Shown piece by piece: positions 1 to 12,600 of a stretch of 64,000 bases of DNA. A program made the translations under genes and the position numbers. The first letter of the stretch is position 1; each line of letters begins with the position of its first letter. The notes below the pieces were generated by a model. It did no database searches and was not told the DNA's origin. It worked only from the letters and a program-made list of their open reading frames with translations. Origin of the DNA: Sclerodactyla briareus (taxonomy: Eukaryota > Echinodermata > Holothuroidea > Dendrochirotida > Sclerodactylidae); NCBI GenBank assembly GCA_026419785.1, contig JAODTK010004621.1, positions 124,001 to 188,000 on the forward strand, written 5' to 3'.

Positions 1-46
1 AGTGGGCCTCACTGCACGTTGCTGCCTCTATTTGCATGTTTACACG

Positions 47-265
47 AAAATACTGAACTTATCCGATTACTTGAAAATGGGGAGTGGGGACAACAGTGGG
101 TCCCGAAAAACATGAAGATGATTCCAAGGTCACAGCAGTCAAATATGTGTTGTTTTGTTTTCTGAGAAAATACAGAGTTAGTTCGATTAAATAAAAGCTT
201 GGTGGGTGGAGACAAAAGGTGGTCCGAAAAACATGACAGGTGTTTCAAGGTCATTAGAGGTCAAT
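47..265. repeat. Two-copy tandem repeat, ~121-bp unit
   Basis: Two diverged copies follow one another, starting at about 47 and 168. Both contain AAAATAC, a TCCGATTA/TTCGATTA word, a GTGG-GACAA segment, CCGAAAAACATGA and a closing CAAGGTCA. No coding signal is seen in either copy. The stretch from 266 to 635 shows nothing I recognise. Confidence 0.55.
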
Positions 266-635
266 TTTTTTTCTCGCAATTTTTCTAACCGCCCACCTCT
301 CTCACTAGGAGCTTCAGCACAATGAGGGGCATTAGGCAGGAGTAGTGCAAACTCTTTCCTTGTTGTAAGGAAGACAGGGTCAGTCCCTCTGTGGGAGGGA
401 TGACCTTTCCATCTTCAATCAACCGTCAATTGGCCTAGGCTTCATTGTTAAATCTTTGTTACTAATTCTTGTACCATTCTGTGATGGAAGTTTCCTTGTA
501 ACGATCCAATTCTATCATAATCTTCTCCCTGTCTCAAAATGTGTTGTGAAGAACATACGGTGGATGCTCCGAAAGCTTTCCAAGTGAACAATACCCGTGG
601 TTCTTCATCTTGATTAGCGGCAGGCTAGCATACTA

Positions 636-855
636 ATGGCGATTCCTGGAGAGCTGGCACCACATCTTTTCGCTCCGACTAGCTCGTGGTTGGCGCAGCT
701 TCAAGGGTACATAAGGATGGTGGAGGGGATGGATCACGCCCAGGCACGGTCGCTTGTCCAGAGGAAGCCGGCATTGGAAGCGGCGGGTGAATGCGGCGTG
801 TTGCCTTCCCGGCATGTGCTCCCATGATAGAGATGATGAGTGAGTGAGTGAGTCG
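636..855 (+). mobile_element. Non-LTR retrotransposon 3' end (C-terminus of RT polyprotein plus tail)
   Basis: A plus-strand frame reads a tail seen in many invertebrate non-LTR polyproteins: SWLAQLQGYIR, then MDHAQARSLVQRKPALEAA, then a CGV-type ending near the stop at 825-827. The element ends in a GATGAGTGAGTGAGTGAGT microsatellite tail at about 833-854. It is truncated at the 5' side, since nothing retroelement-like precedes about 636. The same 3' terminus (GGCATGTGCT followed by TGAG units) recurs on the minus strand near 3500, so two copies of one family lie here with 3' ends facing each other. The clade is not settled; RTE- or I-like are possible. It is a dead fragment with no catalytic domain. 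Confidence 0.6.
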
Positions 856-859
856 GGGT

Positions 860-3480
860 AGTGAGAGATTCAGACAGTGCGGGGCGGTGCCAGATTTCTC
901 TGACGGGGAGAGGGGGGGGTTCTTCGAAATGGGAAGCCAGGGGTGAACACAGGAGCTGTGATGTTTCATGGCATTGAGTCTTTCGCCCGCTAGGTTCCGC
1001 CAGTGTGATGGAGGGTGGAGGAGAGGAAAAGGGTGTGTTTTGTTTTTGCGGAGGGGGCCGGCAACTAAACAGGAGTGGTCAAATAACTAACGTCCCCACC
1101 TGAGAATATGAATTATACTTTGAATTCTATTTTTCTGTTTTGCCCTAATCATTCTTTGCCTTAGCTGCCTGGCATTTTCCTCGCCCCCCCGACAGGGCGG
1201 GGAAACTCATTCCCGCCGGGGGGGGGGGGGGAGTGTCCATTGTCCATTCGATTCGATAACTTTGAGCTCTGTTCGAGTTTTGAAGAAAAAATTGCAACAT
1301 TATTAACATCATAGCGCTAGGACAAGTAAAGCGAGCCATTACATGTGATAAAAAACTCTTATTGACTTTGAGCCCTAGTATTGACAATCAGGGGGTGGGG
1401 TGGTGGGAGGGGTCCTCAATTCCTTTCTATTCAAAATGTCAGTGCTCGTATATTTTATCGGAATAAGAAATGCAAATTATTGACATCATAGCGGTTAGGA
1501 AGTAAAATGAGCCATTCTCGTGATAAACCTTAAATTTGCTCTTGATGACCTTTGACCCGAATTGTGACCCATTGAGGCATTTTAGAACACAACAGATATT
1601 CATATTCAGCACAAAATATCCCAAGAACACACCTATTTGTGGCTTTCCTCAAAAAAATGGGGGCCGTTTTTTCATGAGCTAAAAGGCAATTTTTTTTTTT
1701 TTTTTTATTTTGCCGTAGATAGTAGGTGAAGGATAATTCAAAGGGCAATTTTGTTGTTCAAAATTGTAAGATTATAAGCAATTTGCAATGTTTTTGGCAC
1801 TTAAAGGACATTAATATATATTCATCGATGCTGGGTGACATTGACCACCCAAATGTTCAAGGTCAAAGGTCTTGACAAGCCAGATGGGCCATTTGTGGGA
1901 AAACTAGCGTTCTCCTCTCACAATGAAGTCTGTCTTCACGATGCTCGCTTCAGTATCATCAAAGTCATTATGACTGAATTCAATGCACAGCTCCATAACA
2001 CATCATACAGTTCACTACATATTGAAAAAATTGTCCGGTTGAGCTACTGAACCAGTGGTTCTCTAGTTTCACTATTAGTGTTGACAGGAATATCCGTGAG
2101 AAGAAATTATGCAACATTCTCATCGACTTGAGAGTCCAACCAGCCTCGTTGGATCGTTCCATGCAGCCCTTAAGCCTGGACGGCAGTCCGTTCCTTCTTC
2201 CTCGACCACGCGACAATTTGGAACTGATTTGCCCAACTGACACAGCTGTCTGTACTGATTTTCAGGGAATGTATCGAACAGTTCCATGCTCTCTCTCTGA
2301 CAGAGAGATCTAAAACTGGCTAAATATTTTTGTGAGAATCCTGATTTTTTCCGGACCATACCAGAAAATCCGCTAAAAATTTGCGCAGTTCGCGCGTACT
2401 TGTGATCGCGGTGTCTGAAAGCAATTGAAGAACATTCTGGCCCGAAAGCCAACCCAAGGCAAGACAGAGGGCCGGAAAATGTTTCCACATATTCAAAATA
2501 TGTGATCATTAAAATGTTATGTGTTGAAGCTTAGTACATGCAGCCTAAAACGCCCGAGGCAAAGTTTCTTTCCGGCCATCTGGGCGCGTCTGGTAAACCA
2601 AAACGTGTTTGGAAAAGCACCGCGCAACCGATCGTGCCGCTCCGCTTAGATGGTATCTTGGTGCCCCCCCCAAATGGATGTGACGCCTTCCCCCCCCTCC
2701 CCCCCCAGATGGAAAGTTTTTGGTGACGCCACTGGTTGGACTTGGACGCAAGTCACCGAACATATAACTAGCGGTAATCCTACTACTGAAAAGAATTTCT
2801 TCTTCCGAGTTTTCATCACATCATTCAACTCCCTTATATGGGTCACTATCCCCTATACCACTTAGACATTGGCGAACCACCATCATTCTTCAGATATGAA
2901 ACATTATATCAAGGGGTTATTAACAGGAGTACCCCCCTCTGGGTAGGAATCAGGGAACTAGTATGGAGAAGTGAAATTTATCGCTCGACAATTGCATGCG
3001 GGATTGAAGGAGAAAGCGATTAGTCTTCATAGGGCCAGGATGGATACTAATGCAGAAGACAAGGGCATTTGTTTGGGCAGATGTTTTGCTAATTCTGGCC
3101 CTGTGGACGCATATTATGCAGCCTCCGAAATACTGGCTGCCGTATGACTCTCATACATCACCTATATAGCTTATACATACATACAGAGCCGTACTAGGGT
3201 CTTACGTTAAGCGATGGACGATGATCATCGTATTCCGACTGGATGAGAAATTTTCCAAAATTTTGGATTTGGTACTAGCTCCCAGATCAGTGGATTGGCC
3301 ACTTCCTGGACTAACGATGGCCAAAGACGATAGCCACAAAACCGAAGTGTTACCATTGCGGGCGGTATACTGGCGGTGTTTGTCCCTGTGGGAATACATT
3401 TTAAATGCCAAGCGCCCGAGAAAATTTTGGCTTTTTGTGGGGACCAACTCATCAGCTGGAAGGCACTTTTTTCGGCATAT
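860..3480. other. Non-coding stretch with small repeats
   Basis: I see no gene here. There is a G-tract at about 1218-1231, a T-tract at about 1691-1707 and C-rich runs at 2665-2710. A diverged tandem pair lies at about 1290-1575 (listed separately). Short open frames exist on both strands but none resembles a known protein. Confidence 0.5.
1290..1575. repeat. Two-copy tandem repeat, ~180-bp unit
   Basis: Copies begin at about 1290 and 1470. Both read A-TTATT(A/G)ACATCATAGCG, then a GGA-AAGTAAA word, then GAGCCATT and GTGATAAA. Identity is moderate and there are several indels. No coding frame is shared by the copies. Confidence 0.5.
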
Positions 3481-3486
3481 AGTAAT

Positions 3487-4560
3487 ACTCACTCACTCTC
3501 ACTCATTGGAAGCACATGCCTGGAAGGCACCCCCTAGCCGCAACCACGTCTCCGCTTCCCATCACCCGTCCTTCTCCGACAGCGGCCAGGCCTGGGCCTG
3601 AACCCCCCCACCTAACTCCCTGAGGACCCACCTAGCTGTGTGGCCAACATGAGCACAACGGTGGCCCCCCGGCGACGGCCCCAACCTGACCGGATCCCGT
3701 GCAGACGAATCCGGTGGACGGGATCATCCGCCGGGAGGCGCGCATATGCCCAAAGAAGGCGCAGTTGACGCTCAACATCAGGCAGCTGATCCTCTCCAGC
3801 CCCGTCTCCCAAGCACGCGTGTCGTTGGATACCCGGTCCTGCCAGCGGTAACTGAGGATACGGCGAAGTAAGTATCAAGAAAGCTCCAGTCTCCCGCCTC
3901 AGCCCAACCGTGAGCGCCTCCGCCTCACTGGGTTAGCAAGACTGGAAGCAACCATAGACCGAACCCCGGAGCTTTGTCTACTGCTACAGATATCGTGACT
4001 GCCACACGCCACTGTCCAGTGACCTCATGAGCGCCTGCCCTCTGCGTCTATTAACCTCATGCTCGCAAGAACACAGTAACACTAATGAACAAACTCCAAG
4101 GTCAACGAATGACTCGGTGACTTCCATGTTTCCTACCCCAAAACCTGGACTGACTCAAAGCCCTATCACTCCTCACCAAAGGTTGGAATCTTGGTCTTAG
4201 TCCCTGACACTGAGTCCCAGCGGAATTGCCCTCCACTGAGTGTCTCGACTGAGATCCACAGAGAATCCACAACTCCGGCAAGGCGGCATCATCAGCAAAG
4301 TCCAGGTCAGTACCCTGATCACCAGGAGAACTCAATCTGAGACACCCCCTCCCCCTCTCCATAATCCAGGTCCATCAACGGGTGTTCAAGGTGTTAAGAA
4401 CAACTAGCGTACAGCCCTGCCTCTCCCCCAGCAACAGAACAGGGCAAGAACGTCATAGACCCCGCCACACTTCACAGTACTCCACTCTCAGTGCCAGAAT
4501 ACAGAAACGATATCAGTTGTTACCACGATTAAATAATATAAATCAAAATATAAATATAAT
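3487..4560 (-). mobile_element. Non-LTR retrotransposon fragment (RT C-terminal half)
   Basis: Read on the minus strand, this is the second half of a non-LTR reverse transcriptase followed by its C-terminal tail. The RT catalytic block appears as DLDFADDAALPELW at about 4300, preceded near 4440 by a QGCTL-type motif. At about 3840 there is a YRWQDRVSND block, then QLRLLWAYARLPADDP (a variant of the common RL-GHVARLP motif) at about 3760. A GMCF ending is followed by a TGAG-type tail at 3487-3508. Frame changes are needed between these motifs, so the copy is inactive or the sequence has indels. The 3' end matches the plus-strand fragment at 636-855. It is truncated upstream at about 4560. Clade assignment is uncertain. 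Confidence 0.7.
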
Positions 4561-4914
4561 AAATAACCAACGATCATTCTAGCTCAAGCTGGAATTCTTA
4601 CCTACGGGCAGGACTGGCAATTACTGGAAAACTTGTTTTAGTAATCAACCGGCAGGCGGTGTGCACTGTGTCTCCCGATTTTGTGCTCTGGAGAGACAAT
4701 CCATTGGGTCTCACTGGTTTTTGTTCCTGAAAAAAAAAATCAGAAGAGACCCATAGTAGAGTCGCTTTGGTCTGTGCGTCCGTCTGTCTGTCCGACTGTA
4801 TTTTGCGCTAAAGCTTGTGTGGCAGGATAACTCGAATCGGATATTCGATGGTGATTAGTTCGGTGTGCATGACCACTATGGAGAGTATACGAGTGGACTA
4901 ACGCCTAATTAAGG

Positions 4915-5480
4915 TCATTTTTCAACTTTGTCGGCTTTTCACGAAATTGGTGGATAGGGTCTACTTCCAGTTCTGAATTATTAGCAGAACGAGTTTACCC
5001 CCTAAAATAATGCTCATTAGGGTATACTATTAGCAAGAATTCAGACAATTTTTCAACTTTGTCGGATTTTTCATCCCAAAATTTGATGGAAGGTCTACTT
5101 TCATTTTCTGGATTAATTTAGTAGTAGAGTTGGACCCTACAATCTGCGTACTTAGGTAATTGCATAATTGAGGCTTTTTTTGTTACTTTGTTGGATTTCC
5201 TTAAAACCTGGTGAATGGAAGTCTAACTTGTCAGTTGCGACTAATTTAGCAGTAGAGTTGAGCCTGAGATATGCTATTTAGGTAGATACTATATTAGTCA
5301 TCATTTATATGCAATTTCTCAACTTTGTCTGATTTTCACGAATCTTGGTGCATATGGTCTATCATCTTGATTTGATTTAATAGCAGAATTGGACTGTAAT
5401 ATTATAACTAGATTGACTGATCGAACTAATTCATAATGTATGTCGTTTTTTATTCCTTGAATCTTTTTCAGAACATCTGG
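4915..5480. repeat. Diverged ~125-bp tandem array
   Basis: About four units repeat, marked by TTTTTCAACTTTGTCGG-TTTTCA, then (C)ACGAAATTGGTGGATAGGGTCTACTT-like text, then a word meaning roughly TTAGCAG-A-GAGTT. Units begin near 4915, 5045, 5170 and 5310. Related monomers (CATGAAACTTGGTG-TATGG-TTACC) occur at 32.6-33.0 kb and 39.4-39.7 kb. No coding content is seen. Confidence 0.6.
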
Positions 5481-5489
5481 AAGCAACAC

Positions 5490-8400
5490 ATGAATGCCTT
5501 TGGGTTTTTGTCATGGTGACTGATTGTACAAACCACGCCGCGGCAGTAGTCGAGACCCTGGGGCGACCGCCTTATTTTTTTTTTTTTTTTTTTTTACTCA
5601 GCAGCGCACTATATCTATCGGAGGCTCCCCCATGGGTGGCGAGGAGTCGGACAAGACAATTTTGGCTCCCTAGCCTCCCGACACTTGGAATGGCACTTTC
5701 TGGAAACAAAAATGACCAACAACACGATCGGCCATCCGAGATCTGGGGACAATCATGTTTGTATTTTACTCCGCAGCGTTTCGCTTAGCGGAGGTGCCAT
5801 TTTAGCCTGTGGCGGAGCGGCCAAAATAATTTTCGCACCCCAGTCCCAGATCATGAAAATGGCATTTTCTTGGCAGAAAAGTAACCAATTCGAACACTCT
5901 AACTCTAGCCTGGCTGTTCTGGAGACACTTTTTTTTAACATTATTATCCCTGTGTGGCTAATATTGCTGGATTATAACGGGAGTGCATAGGCTTTTTGAA
6001 CGGTCAAAGTCTAACCTTGTTATACAATACCGTAGACTTCATACTTAATTATGTAGCTAGCTTCGCCACACGATGTAGATTATCCCTATTTTATTTTGGG
6101 TCTGGTTCAAGGCCAACTGAGGTCACCAGAGAGCAAAGGCTGAAAAACTCGTAAGCACCGATAACATCGCCCGTAAGCAGAAAGTGCAGATACTTTTTTC
6201 TGTTCTCCTATTGACATAGAGATAATAAGATTATCGTGAAAGTACTTTCAGTAAGAATGTTTGACATCACATACTCATATTTAGGTTGAGTACATACGTT
6301 CATGTATTGACTGACTGAAATGCGTTTCCACAACGTAGTTTAGAAGACAAGCGTATCAGCTTTAATTTGACAAAGTTTGGCAGATACGAGGTACAGTAGG
6401 ACCATTTAGGTTATAGTAACTATTTTAGGCATCACTACGCATGATTGCGTTCTTGGTTTAATGTTAACCCGTTAGACGTGTGCGTGATTTGTGTCTGGAA
6501 GTAAGTCTAATCTACGGGCGTGTTCCGGGACAACATTTTCGTAAATTTACTCCATGTTTATGTCCAGAATTTTTGAAAACCCGGCACCGTCTCGCCCATG
6601 GTCTGGTATTTTGAGAGGCTCAGGGTATTAGATCGTGGGCCCGTCATACTATTAATTAAATTACCACAAACTCCAAATGTTGCCTAATTTCCCCATTGCG
6701 GTTCATTTCGGCCATGTAGGGTGAACATTTCAGTTTCGCTTCACTCTACTCCGTATTTCTCCGATTTCGCCCGAATTATGTTCACTTGCACCACGGAGTT
6801 TCGCGATTCGATCTCAACTTGATTTATGCACTGACTCGGATCTTGATGATGGGTTTACCCTAACAGGGTTTCCAACAATGCCACCTGACTGTACTGTCCG
6901 ACTATATTGGGCAGTACTTTGACCCGATCTTCTGGACATATTTATCTTCTTGAATAGATTATTTACTACTATGCGTCATTTTATACTGATCTCTTCATAT
7001 GCATATTTTTTTTCCCATTGTGTTATCGTTTTTGTGCTGTAACATTTGTTTGTATTAGGGCCTCGGTGAAGATTAGCTACATGCTAATCGCGTAACCCAT
7101 TTGAAAGTTTACAAATTAAATAAATAATAAAACGTCCAAGTTGTGTTAAACGTTTTTCACAATATAGCGAGTATATACGGTGTAAAATTTTAGGGCGACA
7201 ATGTCTGTGTAATTCCCAACTAGACAAAATTCGTTGGGGTCAAGCACATTCTCACACGATTTAACGGTCTTCATACAATCATGGGCATCCGCGTCGTCAA
7301 CAGAAAATGTACTTTAGAAGTGGATAGGGGGGTATTAATAGAACCTAGTGGCAGTATGAACATAACTTTTGAGTGGGGGCCTGAAGTTTGAGACGAGATC
7401 TGGGTGAGGCTAAGGAGGGGTTTTCTCCTCCTCAAACTTGTGCATTTTTCCGGTGTCCATAGATGCAATTTTGGTGCAATATAGCTCTCCAAAACTGTCA
7501 CTTCATTCATTCCAGAAATACTTTCGCATTTCCACGTCCTTAGCTGCGACTTGCTGCTCTGAATCTTGTTCCTTTCTCTCTGCCAAATCGAATCGAGGTC
7601 AGTAAGATTTAGTAGTCTCAATCTCACTTTTCAGAGAGACTGCCGAATCCCTCCCCCGACCTTTAAAAATGTTTGCATTTCAGTTGGTCTTCGATGCATC
7701 TGAATGCATTTGACCACTCCTAAACACTCACGTTATTCCATAAATAATTTTGTATCTTCCTTAGAGCGACTTGCTACTCAGGATCCTGGATTTTTCTGCC
7801 AAATTGTACTGAGGCATACTGGGCAGTAAGTAGCCTCGTCTTTGTAGGTTGGGTGTAATTCTACCCTAACAGCGGACCGCCACATAAGGCATACGGGACT
7901 ATTCCCATTTTAGGTGGCGACAAAATTTGCACACGAAGTTTTTGTGTGGTCCCGGAAGATGGTCCCCCGCGAAAGTTTTTCTTTGTTTTTCGGGCATTTT
8001 ATTATAATTTTGCCCAGTCAGCATAGGATTCGAAGATTCGGCCTTGTTTTTTTTTTTTTTGCCTTTTCGCGCCCCCAATGTCACGAATATTGTTGTCATT
8101 TTTGCCCCGAATTGTCTCTCTCAAAACAAATGTGTACACATTCTTCCCCCGCCCTCTGCCCCCTCCCCTTTTCACCTTTCAGGGACCGTCAAGATCCTCC
8201 AGTCAGTCCAGACTAGATGACCCAGGTCACAGATTTTTTGCCACGTTCACGTTCCTTCCGACGTAAAGCTTTAAAAAAGATCGCCCGAAAATCATATGTC
8301 TCGAATTTCATTGCGTTCACAGATGACGGGAACCGGTACGTGAAATACAACCTAGAGGACAATGAGTGCGAAGCTCGCTACTTTGCACATTTGTTACATT

Positions 8401-9380
8401 TAAATTAAAAAACCTTCGTCCTCATCTTTTTCTGAATTTCGCATCGGTCGGTTTGAACGTTTTTGATCACTTCCTGTCAGATATTCTCTCTCTCTCTCAT
8501 TTTTTTATATCCATTTCGGCTGCGGCTAGGCTCATTTTGGACCAGGGTAAACTTTCTTTGTCCGATTTCGTGCTAAATGGGGGCGGAGCTTCCTCCTCGT
8601 ATGTCCCGCCTTCAGCTGACTCACCAGTACGCTATTATTTTATTAAATTTTATGCAAATTATAAAATTGCAACAGCCTAGTGTAAAAAAAAAATGCTTGA
8701 GGTTCAATTTGCAGATTTTTACAAGCTATGCCCGCATTTGTGTAAGTGAATCTAAGGTCATACCCAATCCAATGATAACAATCGAACAATTGGAGTGCTC
8801 TACAATACGACAGCAATCACGGCCTGGTCGTGATAAATATAGTGTGTTAATTGACGAAAAAACTATTATGATGCGAAATTGTGCACATGAAAAATGAACA
8901 TATAGTTTTCACACTCGAACAGTGTGTGTGTGTGTGTGTGTATGTGGGGGGGGGGGGGGGGGGGCGGGGGGGGAGGGGGGTTGAATGGTACCTCCGCGTT
9001 GTTCCCCACAGTTATCACGGGGAGGGGGAAGCACCCCGATTCCTACGCCCTTGGTCGAAACCGCGCCTGATGTTGGTTCAGGTGCCAAAGAACACGGACG
9101 GTAGTAGTTTGGGGGAATATAAAAGAAAACTATTTTATTTAGAATTCGGGAATTTTGATTGGCCAAAAATGTTGAGCAGTTACATACGTAAACCAATAAC
9201 GATGAATGTAGACATAATCTGTAGGCTCTGCAGATGCCGACGGATGGAAGGACGAACCTATGATTCGGCGCATTGCTACTTGTTATGTTGGGGTTATAAC
9301 TCTATTTCTTCATGCGAAGAGGTCGGTAATTTATTACTTGATCAGTTTTGGAAAGTGGAGTAAAAGACTGTTAGATGGAG
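5490..9380. other. Non-coding stretch
   Basis: No gene or known element is recognised. T-tracts lie at about 5575-5595 and 8049-8060. A (GT)n run at 8924-8942 is followed by a long G-rich tract at 8946-8980, the most extreme homopolymer block in this part of the window. Several AT-rich segments between 5990 and 7250 have no open frames of note. Confidence 0.45.
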
Positions 9381-9384
9381 TGGG

Positions 9385-9535
9385 CAGGGATGTAGCGAGA
9401 CCCCGTCCGGTTCTTGAATTATATCGGAATAAACTGGTCTCGGTTCGACTTTCGAGACCGAGGACCCCTTACCTACAGTGTATAGACTCATGATGTGAGG
9501 CTGTTCTCGGGGTGTCTGGTCTCGGTACATCCCTG
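9385..9535. mobile_element. hAT-type MITE with TIRs and 8-bp target duplication
   Basis: The left end reads CAGGGATGTAGCGAGACC (9385-9402). The right end, reverse-complemented, reads CAGGGATGTACCGAGACC (9518-9535), 17 of 18 matching. The flanks are GGAGTGGG (9377-9384) and GGAGTAGG (9536-9543), an 8-bp direct repeat with one mismatch. A CAGGG terminus with an 8-bp target duplication is characteristic of the hAT superfamily. The 151-bp body has no coding capacity and carries an inner palindrome (GGTCTCGG near 9437 and CGAGACCGAGG near 9452). It would need transposase from elsewhere. Confidence 0.75.
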
Positions 9536-9543
9536 GGAGTAGG

Positions 9544-10555
9544 CATAAAATAAGGGTAAATCGTTCGAAGATAATGCCATCAAGCTAAAATAATATGTTG
9601 TTTTTGATTGAGTCAGTATGAATTCAGTTTTTGAACGTTTTGAGCATACCAAATATTCTTTCGAAACGGGTGACCAAACCACGCCACTATTGGCCTGACA
9701 AAGGTAGAAAAAAACACAAACGCGTGCGAAGCGCGAGCAGAAAAAGGCGACCAAAGCGAAAATTTATGCGGTCAGGGTACAGTGAATTGGAAGTGAAACT
9801 TCGCCTGGATGGGCCCAGCAGGCTCATCGAAGGAAGCAATTAGGTCTGTTAAGTCCGAGTCAATGCGGCCGGATGATTGTGGGGAGGCTATGCCAAATTT
9901 CAGGCTACTGCAGAATTTTTTTAATTTTTTTAATTTTTTTATTTTATTTAAAATAAGTAAGAACTCGGTTAGCGGTGACGCTAATATCACCCGAGGCCCT
10001 TGAATAAGACAATAACAATTGGAAAAGAAATTTGGACATAGATGACACGTAGAAACGTTTAGAAAAAAAACATATAAAAATATTAAAAAACGTAAAAAAA
10101 ATATGACTCCATAAAATTCAAGTAAAAAAAACCTCTTTGACAGTCGTTTTAAACGTGGGCTAAGGAATTGGCGCCTTTTGAATACCATCGGGCTACCAGT
10201 GGATGCTATTGGGAGAACGATTTGATGCGCCGTTACTGTTTCCAACCCTCCAGAAACAAGTTGTTTGGGTAGTAGACCGCAGGGAGTGCCATAGTACATC
10301 GACAATTTGAACGAAAAAAAAAAATATCCCTGAGGTAGGGGTGCTAGCCATTCAATATTTTGTACACCATCACAAATCTTTATATCGGCCTTTGTTCAAG
10401 AGAGGACCAATTTAGAGTGCGAAATGGGCCTTCAGACCTATCGTTGAAGGTGGCATTGAAGAATTAATTCTAGCGGCCAGACTGGTGTTAAACGCTTGAG
10501 GGTGAGGGCATGGTGGTTACAATACTCTAAATTGGTCACAAATCCATTATAGTAC
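9544..10555. other. AT-rich stretch without a recognised gene
   Basis: A 177-codon minus-strand open frame (9772-10305) runs through A- and T-rich tracts, including a TTTTTTAA-type simple repeat at 9916-9950. Its composition, rich in Phe, Leu and Lys, fits low-complexity DNA better than a protein. No family motif is visible. Confidence 0.4.
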
Positions 10556-10559
10556 AATT

Positions 10560-12600
10560 ATACACGTGTTCATATCAAATATGTTTAATGACGTCGAGGA
10601 GGGCTAATCTTGAGGACACAATCTTGCAAACAAGTCGACATGGTCAACCCAGACTCGCTATCAATAATAACCCCTAGTATCTTTTCACTAGAAACATTGC
10701 CAATACCTTGATCCACAACATATTAATTCTCTTTCCATGGCAATGAATTAGCTTTTTTGTCTACCACCAATCAACAACATTCTTTTTTTTTTGTTTTTGG
10801 TGCTTTGGTTACTAACCATTTTATTATTTGCACCCATTCAACCACTCTGTCCCATATCTTCATTACGGTGTACATTTAATTCGTCCTACACTTGCCCTTC
10901 ATGTGAAATGTTGTACTCGTCAGCATAGATATCTCTTGCTTACCTTGACTAATTTACTTGATCCCTGTCATTTATAAATAAAATAAATAATTAATGGAGA
11001 CCAAGGATGACCCTTTGCGGAACGCCCACATGTCACAGGCCAGAGGGGGTGAGAGCCTCCATTATTTATATGTAGATTGCTGCCGATTTGATAAATACGA
11101 GCGAAAACCATCACAGTTCTTTGACAATCCAGCATTGAAAGTCTTATCAATTAAAATCCATGATTAACTAAGTCGAAGGTTTTTCTCAGGTCTAAAAATA
11201 CCGATCCTATAAGTTGCATGCCCATTGTCAATTGCTTGTACCGTCATTTATCGATCTTCATGAATCCGTCTCTCAAGAGTGCCTTTCTCTAAATCCAGAC
11301 TGACTGCCCGTATATGGCTCATGTCTTTAAGAACTTAATTAAGCACCATGTACATGTTTCTTTTCTTTTGAAAGACTTCGATGACACTGGCATGACATGA
11401 GATGCGTCGATCATTTCGAAACCTCAAGATGGGAACCCCGGCAATTTTAAAAATAAGGGACAATCTTTAGCCCTTTTCCAGGGTTGAAGATGAACTCCTG
11501 AATACTACTGTTTTTATTATAAGTAGTGGATGTTCTCAGCTTTTCCGCAGCTGAATATTTTAAAACATAAGCGTTATTTCATCTAGGCCAGTGGCCTTTA
11601 CGTGTCTAATTCACGAGGGATTTCAATACCAAATCGTTAAAAACCGATGGAATTGGAAACTGCACCATCACATATTCAGTGGATGCAAATTGCTGTAACA
11701 CTCCCAGATTTTCTTTTCGAGTTCGACTTGTCATCAACAGCATATTTTGACGATACCGACTTAAATTTCAATTAAAAGTTTCAGCATCTTGAACAGGACT
11801 AAGACTAAAGATCCGATTATCATCACTAATTATTGGTATTAATTTTCTTTTGGCATTGCAAAGTAGGTGTCGTTGGGATTGGGATTTCTAACAGTCTAGC
11901 AAGCTGCCTTCCAGATATCCTTCGAATCACCCGATGCCCTTGCCTATAGAAGCCTTAACATAACTTTTTTAGCAGAATCCTAATTAAGTCACACTTGTAC
12001 TTACGCCAAAAGCGATATAACTGCTGATCGATTCTTTGTAATGCCTTTCTCTTCTTGATAGCCTGTCTTAATTCCTCGTTAACCACATGTTTTTTTTTTT
12101 GTGTTGGTTTTTCGACCCTTTTTTCTTCAAGTGGGGCATGTTTATTTACAATATCGGACAAATACGTTATCCAGTTGTTAAACGGCCTTGGTTCGTCTGT
12201 TTCATATAGAACAGATTGTAAATCACAATTTCTCAGGTCATAATTAAACGCATCTATATTTATTTTCTTTAGGTCACGCTATTTCATGAACTTCATGGAA
12301 ATTCTTCTTAGAGCTTGGACATATGATAGAAACATATTTACTTAAGAAAATAGGCAGTGGTCACTCATGCTTATTTTCGGCACCTCAACATGACAATTCT
12401 ACTTAATCTTGTATAAATATGATCTAATAAAGAACATGATAGATTGGTTACACTGGTAGGGGACCTTTACAACTTGTTTAGATTCTAATGTCAAGTCTGC
12501 AACACTTTCTATTGTCCCATCTTAATAAATTCAGATTAAAGTCACCCATATAAACTTGTCTGAAAAAGAGTTAAAAGGGGCAGCTACATTCGTGAAAGTG
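10560..12600 (-). mobile_element. Non-LTR retrotransposon remnant (endonuclease C-terminus and RT)
   Basis: On the minus strand the order is endonuclease end, linker, RT. Near 12540 the motif VYMGDFNLNLL is the GDFN block of an APE-type endonuclease. Near 12340 an HE/DH-PLPIFLSKYVS stretch corresponds to the terminal SDH block. From 12161 a frame reads VNKHAPLEEKRVEKPT and later LRQAIKKRKALQRI, the usual linker that precedes RT. RT blocks follow: VFLDLRKTFDLVNH (about 11200), YLSNRQQSTYI (about 11080) and a SLGPLLFLIY-like block near 11000. Further 3', CKIVSSRLALLDVIKH lies near 10600. Several frame changes separate these, so the copy is dead or indel-ridden. CR1/L2 or Jockey-like is my inference; I see no 3' tail repeat. 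Confidence 0.75.

Noticed and set aside
8930-8985. G-tract as a G-quadruplex regulatory site
   Set aside because: It can form quadruplexes, but lies next to a GT microsatellite with no gene nearby; a simple-repeat origin is sufficient.
9772-10305. 177-codon minus-strand open frame
   Set aside because: Length comes from A/T-rich tracts without stops; Phe/Leu/Lys low complexity and no family resemblance.
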